64,000 bases of DNA from BPGL01 sp035463115 (GTDB lineage: Bacteria; Actinomycetota; UBA4738; HRBIN12): positions 1 to 64,000 of the forward strand of contig DATHTO010000005.1 in NCBI GenBank assembly GCA_035463115.1, written 5' to 3'. The position numbers were made by a program, and so were the translations under genes. How positions within the stretch are numbered: position 1 is the first letter of the stretch; every line of letters starts with the position of its first letter. Below, piece by piece: positions 9,079 through 17,458 of this stretch. The notes under the pieces are model-generated. The model made no database searches. It was not told the DNA's origin and saw only the letters and a program-made list of their open reading frames with translations.

Positions 9079-10743
9079 ATGAACCAGCGCCACACCCGCA
9101 TCGTGGTGGGTGAAGGGCAGACGCTCCGCAAGGGCCTGCTCCGTTTCGCCCTCGAGGGCGAGGGCTACGACGTCGTGGCCGAGGCCCGCTCGTCGGCCGA
9201 GCTCGCCCGCCTCGTCGCCGTCCACGAGCCCGACGTGGTCGTCCTCGATGACGGGATCGGCGCGACGGCCGTCCAGATGGCGCGCGAGCTCGCGCCCCGC
9301 GCGAAGATCGTGTTGGTGTGGCCCGGGGCCGTGATGCCGATCGGCGGTGACGCCCGCGTCGAGCCGTCGCAGGTGCTGCAGGAGCTCGGAGCCGCGATCC
9401 AGAGGGTCACGGTCCGCCCGACCCCCGCGACCGAGACGTTCAAGAAGCCGGCGTGGATCGACCGCATCCGCAAGGATCCGGCGACGCTCCGTGACCTCCT
9501 CGACAAGAGGGGCGGCCTCCCACGACGCCCGAGCGTGACGGAGCTGCAACGACGGGGGCAGCGCCTGCATCCCGTCGAGCCGCCGGAGGGCGAGACCACG
9601 CCCGACGACGGAACGGTCGCGCCGGCGCCCGAACCCGACGACGCCGACCGACCCGTTGCGCCCGTGGTGATCCTGCCGGTCCCAGGAGCGGGCGAGCGAG
9701 GCTCCGACGACGCGATCGTCGTCGTCGACGGGCCCGGGGGATCGGACGCCGGCGGAACAGCAGACCCCGGGGCCTCCGCCGCGTCCGAGGGCGACGACGC
9801 CGCGCCGCGCGACCCGGTGCCCGCCGGGCGAGGGCACGCGTCCGCGGTCACGTCCGAGAGCGACGGTGATCGCCGTGCGGCAGCCGTCGCGCTGCCCCCC
9901 GCAGCCGCGGCCGCCGGCGACGTCACCGCGACGGAATGGAACCGCCGCCTCGGATCGATCGCGCTCGGGAGCGCGGCGGTGGCGGGGGCGCTCGTCCTGG
10001 CCCTGTCGCTCGGTGGTTCACGTGTCCCGACCGACGTGCTCGCGGCCGATCCGACCCTCCCGTCTTCCGGAGCGGAGCCGCCCGCGACGACGGCGGACGA
10101 CGTCGGCGTCACGGGCATCGATGGAACCGGCGTGCCGGCCCCCGGCGCACCGGCCCTCGAGCCGGTCCCCGTGGCGCCGTTCGGGTCAGGGACGGCCCCG
10201 GACGGAGGATCCGACCCGTCCGACGTGCCGGACGGTCCGAGCCGACCGGGTGGCCCGACGGACCCGGGGGGACCCCCGGACCCAGGTGGCCCGACGGAAC
10301 CCACGTACCCGCCGTCGCCCACGGAGCCTCCTCCGTCGCCCGAGCCCCCAGAGGGCGTGCGACTTCCTGGCGCGAGCGGCCGCAACCCCCACGATGGTCC
10401 TCCAGGCATCACGGGCAACCGTCCCGACGCCCCTGCGCACGGCGGCGGTCATGGTCACGGCGGCGGTCACGGTCACGGCGGCGGTCATGGTCACGGGAAC
10501 AACGCCGGGGGGAACGCCCCGGGCAACGCCGGCGGGAACGCTCCCGGCAACGCGGGGGGCAACGCCCCGGGCAACGCCGGCGGCAACGGAGCCGGGCACG
10601 GGAACGCCCCGGGCAACGCCGGCGGGAACGCTCCCGGCAACGCGGGGGGCAACGCCCCGGGCAACGCCGGCGGGAACGCTCCCGGCAACGCCGGCGGGAA
10701 CCATGGCGGCGGCGACCGCCCGAAGCACCACCGCCCCGCCTGA
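9079..10743 (+). CDS. Receiver-like / single-span / Gly-Asn-rich repeat-tail protein
   Basis: 554 aa, not recognised as a whole. Residues 1-115 resemble the receiver domain of a NarL/LuxR-type response regulator (TLRKGLLRFALEGEGYDVVAEA, then PDVVVLDDG, then PRAKIVLVW). The N-terminal acidic pair is replaced by GE, and the conserved late Lys is missing, so phosphorylation is doubtful. There is no DNA-binding domain. Residues about 120-290 are low-complexity and acidic. One hydrophobic span lies at about 292-314 (IALGSAAVAGALVLALSLGG). After it comes a Pro/Gly-rich stretch, three HGGGHGHG-type units (454-473) and GGNAPGNA octapeptides (477-538). The layout suggests a cytoplasmic pseudo-receiver with an extracytoplasmic repeat tail; His clusters could bind metal. 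I chose the ATG at 9079 because the receiver homology starts right after it. Confidence 0.7.
   Translation: MNQRHTRIVVGEGQTLRKGLLRFALEGEGYDVVAEARSSAELARLVAVHEPDVVVLDDGIGATAVQMARELAPRAKIVLVWPGAVMPIGGDARVEPSQVLQELGAAIQRVTVRPTPATETFKKPAWIDRIRKDPATLRDLLDKRGGLPRRPSVTELQRRGQRLHPVEPPEGETTPDDGTVAPAPEPDDADRPVAPVVILPVPGAGERGSDDAIVVVDGPGGSDAGGTADPGASAASEGDDAAPRDPVPAGRGHASAVTSESDGDRRAAAVALPPAAAAAGDVTATEWNRRLGSIALGSAAVAGALVLALSLGGSRVPTDVLAADPTLPSSGAEPPATTADDVGVTGIDGTGVPAPGAPALEPVPVAPFGSGTAPDGGSDPSDVPDGPSRPGGPTDPGGPPDPGGPTEPTYPPSPTEPPPSPEPPEGVRLPGASGRNPHDGPPGITGNRPDAPAHGGGHGHGGGHGHGGGHGHGNNAGGNAPGNAGGNAPGNAGGNAPGNAGGNGAGHGNAPGNAGGNAPGNAGGNAPGNAGGNAPGNAGGNHGGGDRPKHHRPA
10438..10692 (+). repeat. In-frame coding repeats (HGGGHGHG and GGNAPGNA)
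   Basis: The DNA encodes about 20 residues of His-Gly repeats (10438-10497). Six perfect GGNAPGNA octapeptide units of 24 bp follow (10507-10692), interrupted once by a 14-residue variant, GGNGAGHGNAPGNA. The near-identical DNA copies indicate expansion by slippage or unequal recombination. The copies are head-to-tail with no spacers, so this is not CRISPR. Confidence 0.9.
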
Positions 10744-10777
10744 ACCGGCACCCGCACGAGCGTGGCTCCCGCGACGG

Positions 10778-10783
10778 TAGCCT
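10778..10783 (+). promoter_or_regulatory. -10 box for a leaderless serC transcript
   Basis: TAGCCT lies exactly 6 nt before the serC ATG. A start site 6-7 nt downstream of this hexamer would put the mRNA 5' end at the start codon. No -35 element or Shine-Dalgarno sequence is evident. Confidence 0.5.
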
Positions 10784-10789
10784 GGCCAC

Positions 10790-11893
10790 ATGCCGTCCGA
10801 TCGCGTCTTCAACTTCGGCGCCGGACCGGGAACGCTGCCTCTGCCCGTGCTCGAGCGCGCCCAGGACGAGTTCCTCTCCGTCGACGACGCCGGCGCGTCG
10901 CCGCTGGAGGTCTCCCACCGGGGAACGTGGTTCCGCGGCGTGATCGAGCGGGCCAAGGCCGATCTCCGCCGGCTCCTCGACGTTCCGGACGGCCATCACG
11001 TCGTGTTCTGCCAGGGCGGAGCCACGATGCAGTTCGCGATGGTGGCGACGAACCTCGCGTCCGGCGGAACGCCCGACTACGTCCTCACGGGAGCGTGGGG
11101 CGCCAAGGCGGTGGCGGAAGCCGAGCGGCTCGGCGACGCGCGCATCGCCTGGACCGGCGCCGACGACGGGTTCCGGCGCGTTCCCACGACGCAGGAGCTG
11201 GCCTCGGCCTTGTCGCCGGACGCCGCGTACGCGCACGTCACGACGAACGAGACGATCCAGGGCGTGACGTTCCCGCATACGCCCGTCGTTCCGGAGTCGG
11301 TGCGACTCGTCGCCGACGCCTCGTCGGACCTCCTCTCGCGGCCCGTCGACGTCGGTCGCCACGCGGTGCTGTACGCGGGCGCCCAGAAGAACGCCGGCCC
11401 CGCGGGGGTCACGATCGCGATCGTCGCGGGCGAGGTCCTGGGCGACGTTCCGGACGGGCTTCCGACGATGCTCGACTACCGCACGTACGTCGAACACGGT
11501 TCGCTCTACAACACGCCGCCCGTCTTCGCGATCTACATCGTCGGGCTCGTCGCCCGGTGGCTCCTGGAGGACGTGGGCGGCCTCGACGCGATGCTCGAGC
11601 GCAACCGCGCGAAGGCGAAGCTGCTCTACGACGTCCTGGACGCGTCGCCGCGGTTCTTCCGCGGGCATGCCGAGGTTCCGTCGCGATCGCTGATGAACGT
11701 GACGTTCCGGTTGCCGAGCGAGGACCTCGAGGCCCGCTTCGTCGAGGAAGCCGCCGCGGGCGGCATGATCGAGCTGAAGGGACACCGCAGCGTCGGAGGG
11801 ATCCGCGCCTCGATCTACAACGCGATGCCGATCGAGGGCGTCCGGGCCCTCGCCGCGTTCATGCGGGAGTTCCGCGACCGCTACGCGGACTGA
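10790..11893 (+). CDS. serC: Phosphoserine aminotransferase
   Basis: 367 aa, the usual SerC length. It transaminates 3-phosphohydroxypyruvate with glutamate to give O-phosphoserine in serine biosynthesis, and can also serve in PLP synthesis. Evidence: FNFGAGPGTLPLPVL at the N terminus, SHRGTWFR, CQGGATMQFAMV (cofactor phosphate contacts), HVTTNETIQGV, DASSDLLSRPVDV, and the PLP lysine in YAGAQKNAGPAG at about residue 202. The C-terminal LKGHRSVGGIRASIYNA is typical. It appears to be transcribed alone from a leaderless promoter. serA and serB are not nearby, unless the HAD pseudogene at 48 kb had SerB-like activity. Confidence 0.96.
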   Translation: MPSDRVFNFGAGPGTLPLPVLERAQDEFLSVDDAGASPLEVSHRGTWFRGVIERAKADLRRLLDVPDGHHVVFCQGGATMQFAMVATNLASGGTPDYVLTGAWGAKAVAEAERLGDARIAWTGADDGFRRVPTTQELASALSPDAAYAHVTTNETIQGVTFPHTPVVPESVRLVADASSDLLSRPVDVGRHAVLYAGAQKNAGPAGVTIAIVAGEVLGDVPDGLPTMLDYRTYVEHGSLYNTPPVFAIYIVGLVARWLLEDVGGLDAMLERNRAKAKLLYDVLDASPRFFRGHAEVPSRSLMNVTFRLPSEDLEARFVEEAAAGGMIELKGHRSVGGIRASIYNAMPIEGVRALAAFMREFRDRYAD

Positions 11894-11954
11894 GATCGGG
11901 GCGGCGCGTCTCGGCGAGCGGCTCGCGATCGCCTCGAGGACGACGCGACGCGTG

Positions 11955-12323
11955 CTATCCGGCGACGAGCGCGATGTCGAACTCGTTGCCGTCGGGATCG
12001 GCCATCGTGCGCCACGTGAACGGCTCGAGCTCGCGTGTCTGTCCGTCGACCCAGCGCCCGCCCAACCCCTCGATCCGGCGCGTCGCCGCGTCGAGGTCGG
12101 GGACGCCGAGGTCGAGGTGGACGCGGTTCTTCGTTCCCGACTTCGCCTCCGGGACGCGCTGGATGCACACGACCGGCAGGCCCTCGCGGCCCTTCAGGAA
12201 CGCGAACCGCCCGTCGTCGAACCACTCGTCGATCTCGGTACCGAGCACCGCGCCCCAGAACGCCGCCGAGCGCTCAGGGTCGACCGCGTCGATCGTCACG
12301 TAGAGGAAGCTCGCGTCCGTCAT
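11955..12323 (-). CDS. VOC-family (glyoxalase-like) protein
   Basis: 122 aa, a single glyoxalase/bleomycin-resistance domain made of two beta-alpha-beta-beta-beta units: LYVTIDAVDPERSAAFWGAVLG, then NRVHLDLGVPDLDAATRRIEGLG, and a C-terminal MADPDGNEFDIALV that carries the usual late Glu. The substrate is unknown; VOC proteins include dioxygenases, isomerases and binding proteins. A GAAGGA ribosome site precedes the ATG. It lies 22 nt downstream of the class III aminotransferase gene on the same strand, so the two are likely one transcript. Confidence 0.82.
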   Translation of the reverse strand: MTDASFLYVTIDAVDPERSAAFWGAVLGTEIDEWFDDGRFAFLKGREGLPVVCIQRVPEAKSGTKNRVHLDLGVPDLDAATRRIEGLGGRWVDGQTRELEPFTWRTMADPDGNEFDIALVAG

Positions 12324-12345
12324 CGTCGGTTCCTTCCCGTGTGCG

Positions 12346-13704
12346 TCACGACGCCATCAGCTCCGCGGCCGCGTCGCCGAACACCTCGGTGTGTCGATCG
12401 ACGTCGTCGGCGGTCGTCGCCGGCGACATCAACGCCATGTTGTGGAAGGGCGTCATGAGGATGCCGCGGTTCAACAGGTAGAGGTGGATCAGGGCGTCGA
12501 GCTCGTGATCCTGTCCCGCTGCGGCCTCGGCGCCGTTCCGCGCGCGGTCCGGCCGGAACAGGTACTCGACGCGGCAGCCGAGCCGCGCGACGTGGAACGG
12601 AAGCCCGCGTGCATCGATCGTGTCCTGCACGCCACGTTCGAACCGCTCGCCGAGCTCGATCATCCCGACGAACGCGTCGTCGGTGAGGACCTGGCCGAGC
12701 GTCGCGCGCATCGCGGCGAGCGACAGGGCGTTGCCGGCGAGGGTTCCGCCGGTCCCGCCCACGTCGGCGAGGTCCCAGTCGGTCGCCGCGACGATCCGGT
12801 CGTTCACCTCCTGGCTCATGCCGTAGCACGCGCTGGGGATCCCGGCGCCGAGGGTCTTGCCGATCGTGACGAAGTCGGGCTGGAGACCCCACGCGGCGGT
12901 GCAGCCGCCCGGACCCGCGCTGATCGTGTGCGTCTCGTCGATGATCAGGAGGGTTCCGTAGCGCGAGCAGAGCTCCCGCACGCCGGCGTGGTACCCGTCG
13001 TCGGGCAGCACGATGCCGATGTTCGTGAGCGCCGGCTCGAACAGGCACGCGGCGACGTCGCCTTCGGCGAGCGCGCGCTCCAGGCCATCCAGGTCGTTGA
13101 ACCCCACGACGCGCGTCGTCACGTCGAGGTCGACCGGGCGCCCGACGTTGCCTTCGCGGGCCACCACGCGCCCCTCGGCGTCGAGGGTCGCGAACGTCTC
13201 GTCGACGGTGCCGTGGTAGCACCAGTCGTGCACGGCGATCTTCGGGCGGCCGGTCAGCTCGCGCGCCCACCGGATCACGAAGCGGTTCGCATCGGTGGCC
13301 GTCAGGGTGAACGACCAGTAGGGCAGCCCGAACCGTCGTGCCATCTCGGCGCCGACCCACTCCGCGTCGGCGGTCGGCAGCATCAACGTGATGCCTTGCG
13401 CCGCCTGGCGCGCGATCGCCTCGACGGCCGGCTTCGGGGAGTGGCCGGCCATGCCGCCGGTGTCGCCGAGGCACAAGTCGATGAACGCGTTGCCGTCGAC
13501 GTCCCAGAAACGAGCACCCTCGGCGCGTTCCACGAACACCGGATGGTCACCGGGCCAGCGGGTCATCCAGTTCATCGGCACGCCGTAGAGCAGGTTCCGC
13601 CTCGCGTCCTCGGCGAGCGCTCCGGACCGTCGATGCCGCTCCCGGAACGTCTTCCGCTCACGTTCCATCAGCTCGCGGATCCTCGACCGATCGATCGTCG
13701 CCAC
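12346..13704 (-). CDS. Class III PLP-dependent aminotransferase (glutamate-1-semialdehyde aminomutase-like)
   Basis: 452 aa from a GTG at 13704 that has AGGAG about 7 nt upstream; the frame is open further upstream, but that part is not protein-like. Class III fold: FWDVDGNAFIDLCLGDTGGMAGHSP, an LTATDANRFVIRWAR segment, LLIIDETHT with the PLP Asp/Glu region, and the catalytic Lys in FVTIGKTLGAGIP. GSA-aminomutase features are only partial and the heme genes are absent nearby, so it is more likely a general omega- or amino-acid aminotransferase. The GTLAGNALSLAAMRATL motif near the C terminus fits the family. It is followed by the VOC gene in the same direction. Confidence 0.83.
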   Translation of the reverse strand: MATIDRSRIRELMERERKTFRERHRRSGALAEDARRNLLYGVPMNWMTRWPGDHPVFVERAEGARFWDVDGNAFIDLCLGDTGGMAGHSPKPAVEAIARQAAQGITLMLPTADAEWVGAEMARRFGLPYWSFTLTATDANRFVIRWARELTGRPKIAVHDWCYHGTVDETFATLDAEGRVVAREGNVGRPVDLDVTTRVVGFNDLDGLERALAEGDVAACLFEPALTNIGIVLPDDGYHAGVRELCSRYGTLLIIDETHTISAGPGGCTAAWGLQPDFVTIGKTLGAGIPSACYGMSQEVNDRIVAATDWDLADVGGTGGTLAGNALSLAAMRATLGQVLTDDAFVGMIELGERFERGVQDTIDARGLPFHVARLGCRVEYLFRPDRARNGAEAAAGQDHELDALIHLYLLNRGILMTPFHNMALMSPATTADDVDRHTEVFGDAAAELMAS

Positions 13705-13916
13705 CGCCGCCTCCTTCGAACCGTCGCGGCCGTCCGGCCCACGGAACGTTCGCCCGCATCGACCGCGGAGCGGGCGCAGTCTAGCGAGCACGGTGGCCGC
13801 GCCGCCTGTCGGTCCAGCCCGGACCCGATCCCGCCGAAGCATCGGGACGGATGGGGGACATCGCGACGGGGGAAGCGGTGACGCAGCCGGTCGCCCGGCG
13901 CCGGTACCATCGGGCG

Positions 13917-15125
13917 ATGCCGCGAGCCCGCCTGGCACGTTCCGTCGCCGTGGTCGTCGTGGTGGCGCTGTCGACGGCGATCGCCTCGGCGTCGGTCGCG
14001 ACGGCCGCGAAGGCGCCGTGGGCACGCAAGATCGACGCCCTGATCGGCGAACGCCCGATGTCGGTGGCCGTGGGGAACGACGGCGAGGTGTGGGCCAAGC
14101 ACCTCCCATGGGTGCGTCGTGCCCCGGCGTCGAACGAGAAGCTCCTGCTGTCGATGGCGCTGTTCGACGCGATCGGGACCGAGCGCACGATCCGGACCGA
14201 GCTGCAGACCGGCGGGCGCCGCTCGGGCGGCACGCTCGACGGCAACGTCTGGCTCGTCGGGCGGGGCGATCCCGAGATCGACGACCACCAGCTCGGGGTC
14301 CTCGCGCGCCAGGTCGCCGAAGCCGGCATCCGACGGATCCGCGGGTCCGTCAAGGGCTCTCGCGGAGCCTTCGTGCGTGACTGGTGGGCCGCGGGCTGGC
14401 GCGAGTACTTCCCGAGCTCCTACATCGCGCTTCCGACGGCGCTCACCTACCGCGGGAACCGCGACCGGCAGGGTCGCCACATCAGCGATCCCGAACGGCG
14501 AGCCGCCCGGGCGTTGACGGCGAAGCTCGAGAAGCTCGGTGTCCGCGTCACGGGGCGGCCCGGCGACGGCGTGCCGAGGACGTCGATGCGGACGATCGCC
14601 GAGGTGTCCTCGGGTCCGATCGCCGGGATCGTCCGCCGGATGAACGTGCCGTCGCGCAACTTCGCCGCGGAGGTGCTCGGCAAGTACCTCGGCGCCCGGG
14701 TCTTCGGCCGGGCCTCGATCGCGACCGGCGCCCGCGCGATCGAGGCGTTCGCCGCGCGTCACGGGGTCACCATCGACGCGAACGACGCCTCGGGGCTGTC
14801 GTACGCGAACCGCACGAGCGCGACGGGGATCCTCCAGCTCCTGTGGGTGGCCGACGCCGAGCCGTGGGGCCCGGCCCTACGGGCGTCACTCGCCCGCGGC
14901 GGTGAGGGGACGCTCGCAGATCGCCTGCGCGACGTCCAGATCCGTGCGAAGACCGGCACCCTGGAGGCCGTCAGCGCGCTCTCGGGCTGGGTCTGGCTCG
15001 AGACGTCCGACGAATGGGCCGAGTTCTCGATCCTCTCCAGCGGTATGTCGACGGCGGTGGCGAAGACGATCGAGAACAAGATCGTCCGGCTGATCTCGAA
15101 CAACGCATCCGATCCCACGCCCTGA
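13917..15125 (+). CDS. D-alanyl-D-alanine carboxypeptidase / endopeptidase, PBP4 (S13) family
   Basis: 402 aa. An N-terminal signal sequence (RLARSVAVVVVVALSTA) places it outside the membrane. The S13 triad is visible: APASNEKLL gives the nucleophile S72 and K75 (SxxK), DASGLSYANRTSA resembles the second S13 motif, and AKTGTL near residue 345 is the KTG box. It trims or cleaves peptidoglycan peptide cross-links. The ATG at 13917 is preferred over an in-frame ATG 66 nt upstream because a TACCAT -10 hexamer ends 6 nt before it (leaderless pattern) and the signal peptide starts here. The protein is slightly shorter than E. coli PBP4 (about 477 aa), consistent with a reduced insert domain. Confidence 0.9.
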   Translation: MPRARLARSVAVVVVVALSTAIASASVATAAKAPWARKIDALIGERPMSVAVGNDGEVWAKHLPWVRRAPASNEKLLLSMALFDAIGTERTIRTELQTGGRRSGGTLDGNVWLVGRGDPEIDDHQLGVLARQVAEAGIRRIRGSVKGSRGAFVRDWWAAGWREYFPSSYIALPTALTYRGNRDRQGRHISDPERRAARALTAKLEKLGVRVTGRPGDGVPRTSMRTIAEVSSGPIAGIVRRMNVPSRNFAAEVLGKYLGARVFGRASIATGARAIEAFAARHGVTIDANDASGLSYANRTSATGILQLLWVADAEPWGPALRASLARGGEGTLADRLRDVQIRAKTGTLEAVSALSGWVWLETSDEWAEFSILSSGMSTAVAKTIENKIVRLISNNASDPTP

Positions 15126-15206
15126 GCCCGCGCGCTCCGGCCCGCGTCGAGGCGGCTCGCTACCCGGAATCGGGGGTCAAGCGGTCCCTGGAACGGGCCG
15201 AAACGT

Positions 15207-16574
15207 GTGAGGCTGATGGTCGACACCACCGCTGATGCCGTGCGCCCCGACGGAGCCTCTCTGACAAGGCGCGTCACCGATGTCCCGGCCGAGCCCTCGC
15301 CGAACGCGAAGCCCCGGCGCCGGGACGCCGACGGTTGGCTCGACCGCTGGATGGCGACGGTTCAGGACCTCGATCGCTTGAAGGACACGTCGCCGATGCT
15401 CGATGCGACGATCGACGAGCAGATCGGCCGCAAGATCCGGATCGGTGACCGATGGCTGACCGACTGGGCATCGTGCAACTACCTCGGGTTCGACCTCGAT
15501 CCGGAGATCATCGCGTCGATCCCCGACGCGATCGCGAGATGGGGGACGCATCCTTCGTGGTCGCGGCTCCTCGGCAACCCGCGCCCGTACATCGACATCG
15601 AGGAGCAGCTCACGGAACTCCTCGGCTCCGAGGACGTGTTGCTGCTTCCGACGATCACCCACATCCACATGTCGGTCATCCCCGTGCTCGTGGGCGACGG
15701 CACGCTCTTCCTCGACGGACGCGCGCACAAGACGATCTACGACGGCGCGATGGTGGCCGCGGGACACGGTGCGAACGTCGTGCGGTTCCGGCACGAGGAT
15801 CCCGACCACCTCGAGCACCTGCTGAAGACGACGTCGCCGGCGGCGCCGAGGTTGATCGCGATGGACGGCGTGAACTCGATGACGGGCAACGCGCCCGACC
15901 TCACCGAGTTCTCGCGCGTCGCGCAGGAGTACGACTGCCTGCTGTACGTCGACGACGCGCACGGGTTCGGTGTGATCGGCGAACACGCGCCCGACGAGCC
16001 GTGCAACTACGGCATCAAGGGCAACAGCGTGTTCCGGCACCAGGGCGTCGGCTACGACAACGCGGTGCTCGTCGCCGGCATGTCGAAGGCGTATTCGTCG
16101 CTGCTCGCGTTCCTCGCGCTCCCCACGCGCTTGAAGGACGCGCTCAAGGTCCTCGCCCCGCCCTACCTGTACTCGGGACCGTCACCCGTCGCGTCGCTCG
16201 CGACCGCGCTCAAGGGGCTCGAGGTGAACCGTCAGCGCGGCGACGCGATCCGCGGCGACCTCGCCCGCAAGACCGATCGGCTGCTCCAGGCGCTCCACGA
16301 CCTCGGCATCAAGACGCCGAACGAGAGCGGCTACCCGATCATCGAGGTGCCGCTCGTGCATCACGAAGAGATCGACGAGATGGGGCGGTACCTGTTCGAG
16401 CACGGCCAGTACGCGACGATGGCGGCGTACCCGCTCGTGCCGAAGGACCAGGTCGGCTTCCGGATCCAGGTCACCGCGTCGAACACCGACGAGGAGGTCG
16501 ACGAGCTCGTGCAGGTCCTCGGCAACCTGCAGGACCACTTCCAGCTCGAGCAGCACGCCACCTCGCTGGCGTAG
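15207..16574 (+). CDS. Alpha-oxoamine synthase-like PLP enzyme (serine palmitoyltransferase/BioF/KBL family)
   Basis: 455 aa. After a charged N-terminal extension of about 60 residues comes a fold-type I alpha-oxoamine synthase core: WASCNYLGFDLDPEI, SWSRLLGNPRPYIDIEEQL, LLYVDDAHGFGVIGEH (PLP Asp and His), and the PLP lysine in VAGMSKAYSSLLAF. The family condenses an amino acid with an acyl-CoA or acyl-ACP. BioF, KBL and SPT cannot be told apart here; the extension and the acyl-pocket region are not diagnostic. GTG 15207 is the first start, and an ATG at 15216 is equally possible; neither has a good ribosome site. The gene converges, 1 nt apart, on an SDR reductase gene, which might act on the ketone product. 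Confidence 0.78.
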   Translation: MRLMVDTTADAVRPDGASLTRRVTDVPAEPSPNAKPRRRDADGWLDRWMATVQDLDRLKDTSPMLDATIDEQIGRKIRIGDRWLTDWASCNYLGFDLDPEIIASIPDAIARWGTHPSWSRLLGNPRPYIDIEEQLTELLGSEDVLLLPTITHIHMSVIPVLVGDGTLFLDGRAHKTIYDGAMVAAGHGANVVRFRHEDPDHLEHLLKTTSPAAPRLIAMDGVNSMTGNAPDLTEFSRVAQEYDCLLYVDDAHGFGVIGEHAPDEPCNYGIKGNSVFRHQGVGYDNAVLVAGMSKAYSSLLAFLALPTRLKDALKVLAPPYLYSGPSPVASLATALKGLEVNRQRGDAIRGDLARKTDRLLQALHDLGIKTPNESGYPIIEVPLVHHEEIDEMGRYLFEHGQYATMAAYPLVPKDQVGFRIQVTASNTDEEVDELVQVLGNLQDHFQLEQHATSLA

Positions 16575-16575
16575 C

Positions 16576-17343
16576 TCAGTCGTTCAGCAACGCCGCGGCC
16601 TCGGCGTACGTCAGCCCACCGAGCCATCCTCCGTCCACCCGGATGTCGGTCGCCGTCACGTACCTGCTGTCGTCGGAGGCGAGGAAGACGTAGGCGCCGG
16701 TCACGTCGTCGGTGGTTCCGGCGCGGCCCAGGCACGTCGCGATCGGAGCGATCCGCGCTTCGGCATCGTCGTCCGGCTGCATCGGCGTCGAGATCGTCCC
16801 GGGCGAAACCGTGTTGACGCGGATGCCCCGGCGGCCGAGCTTCATCGCCGCGTGGTCGCGCATCGCGGCGAGCGGCGCCTTCGACGCGGCGTAGGTGAGG
16901 TAGTCGGGGAACGGCCAGAACAGCGCAGCGGTCGCGGTGATCGCGATGCTGCCGCCGTCGCGCATCGCGGGCCCCGCGAGACGCAGGCCGTGGAACACCC
17001 CCATCGCGTTCACGTCCAGCTGCCGGCGGAGGCTCGCGGCGTCGTCATCGCTCAGGTCGGGTCCGCCGTCGAGCTCGCTGATGCCGGCGTTCAGGACGAC
17101 GACGTCGAGGTCGCCGACCAGCTCGCGCGCGTGGTCGAAGGCCCGCTCGAGATCGTCCGGGTCGGCCACGTCGGTCGTGATCATCGAGGCGCCCGCGGCG
17201 GCGACCTCCGCACGCTCCCGCCGCGCGACGGCCACGACCTCGGCGCCGTGGCTCACGAACCGACGCACGACCGCGAGCCCGATGCCGGAGGTGCCTCCGG
17301 TCACCAGGGCACGCTTGCCCGAGAGCGCCCCCCCGCCGTCCAC
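16576..17343 (-). CDS. Short-chain dehydrogenase/reductase (FabG-like)
   Basis: 255 aa, classical SDR. The cofactor motif is VTGGTSGIG (TGxxxGIG) near residue 14, followed by NAG in VVLNAGIS and a catalytic YAASK (YxxxK) near residue 150. The ending (SDDSRYVTATDIRVDGGWLGG) is characteristic of 3-oxoacyl-ACP reductase-like enzymes. It uses NAD(P)H to reduce a ketone or oxidise an alcohol; the substrate is not evident. The stop lies 1 nt from the stop of the convergent alpha-oxoamine synthase gene. Confidence 0.88.
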   Translation of the reverse strand: MDGGGALSGKRALVTGGTSGIGLAVVRRFVSHGAEVVAVARRERAEVAAAGASMITTDVADPDDLERAFDHARELVGDLDVVVLNAGISELDGGPDLSDDDAASLRRQLDVNAMGVFHGLRLAGPAMRDGGSIAITATAALFWPFPDYLTYAASKAPLAAMRDHAAMKLGRRGIRVNTVSPGTISTPMQPDDDAEARIAPIATCLGRAGTTDDVTGAYVFLASDDSRYVTATDIRVDGGWLGGLTYAEAAALLND

Positions 17344-17458
17344 CGGAACGTTCGCCTCCCTCGGATCGGGTATCTCCCGCGCCCCAGGAGCCTAGTGGGC
17401 GGGATCGGGCGGGCCGAGCATTCAAGACGCTCTTCGCGCGGCCGATATCCACCCTGCG

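Noticed and set aside
10438..10692. Repeats that could be taken for a CRISPR array
   Set aside because: Units are head-to-tail without spacers and code in frame for GGNAPGNA and HGGGHGHG; no cas genes are present.
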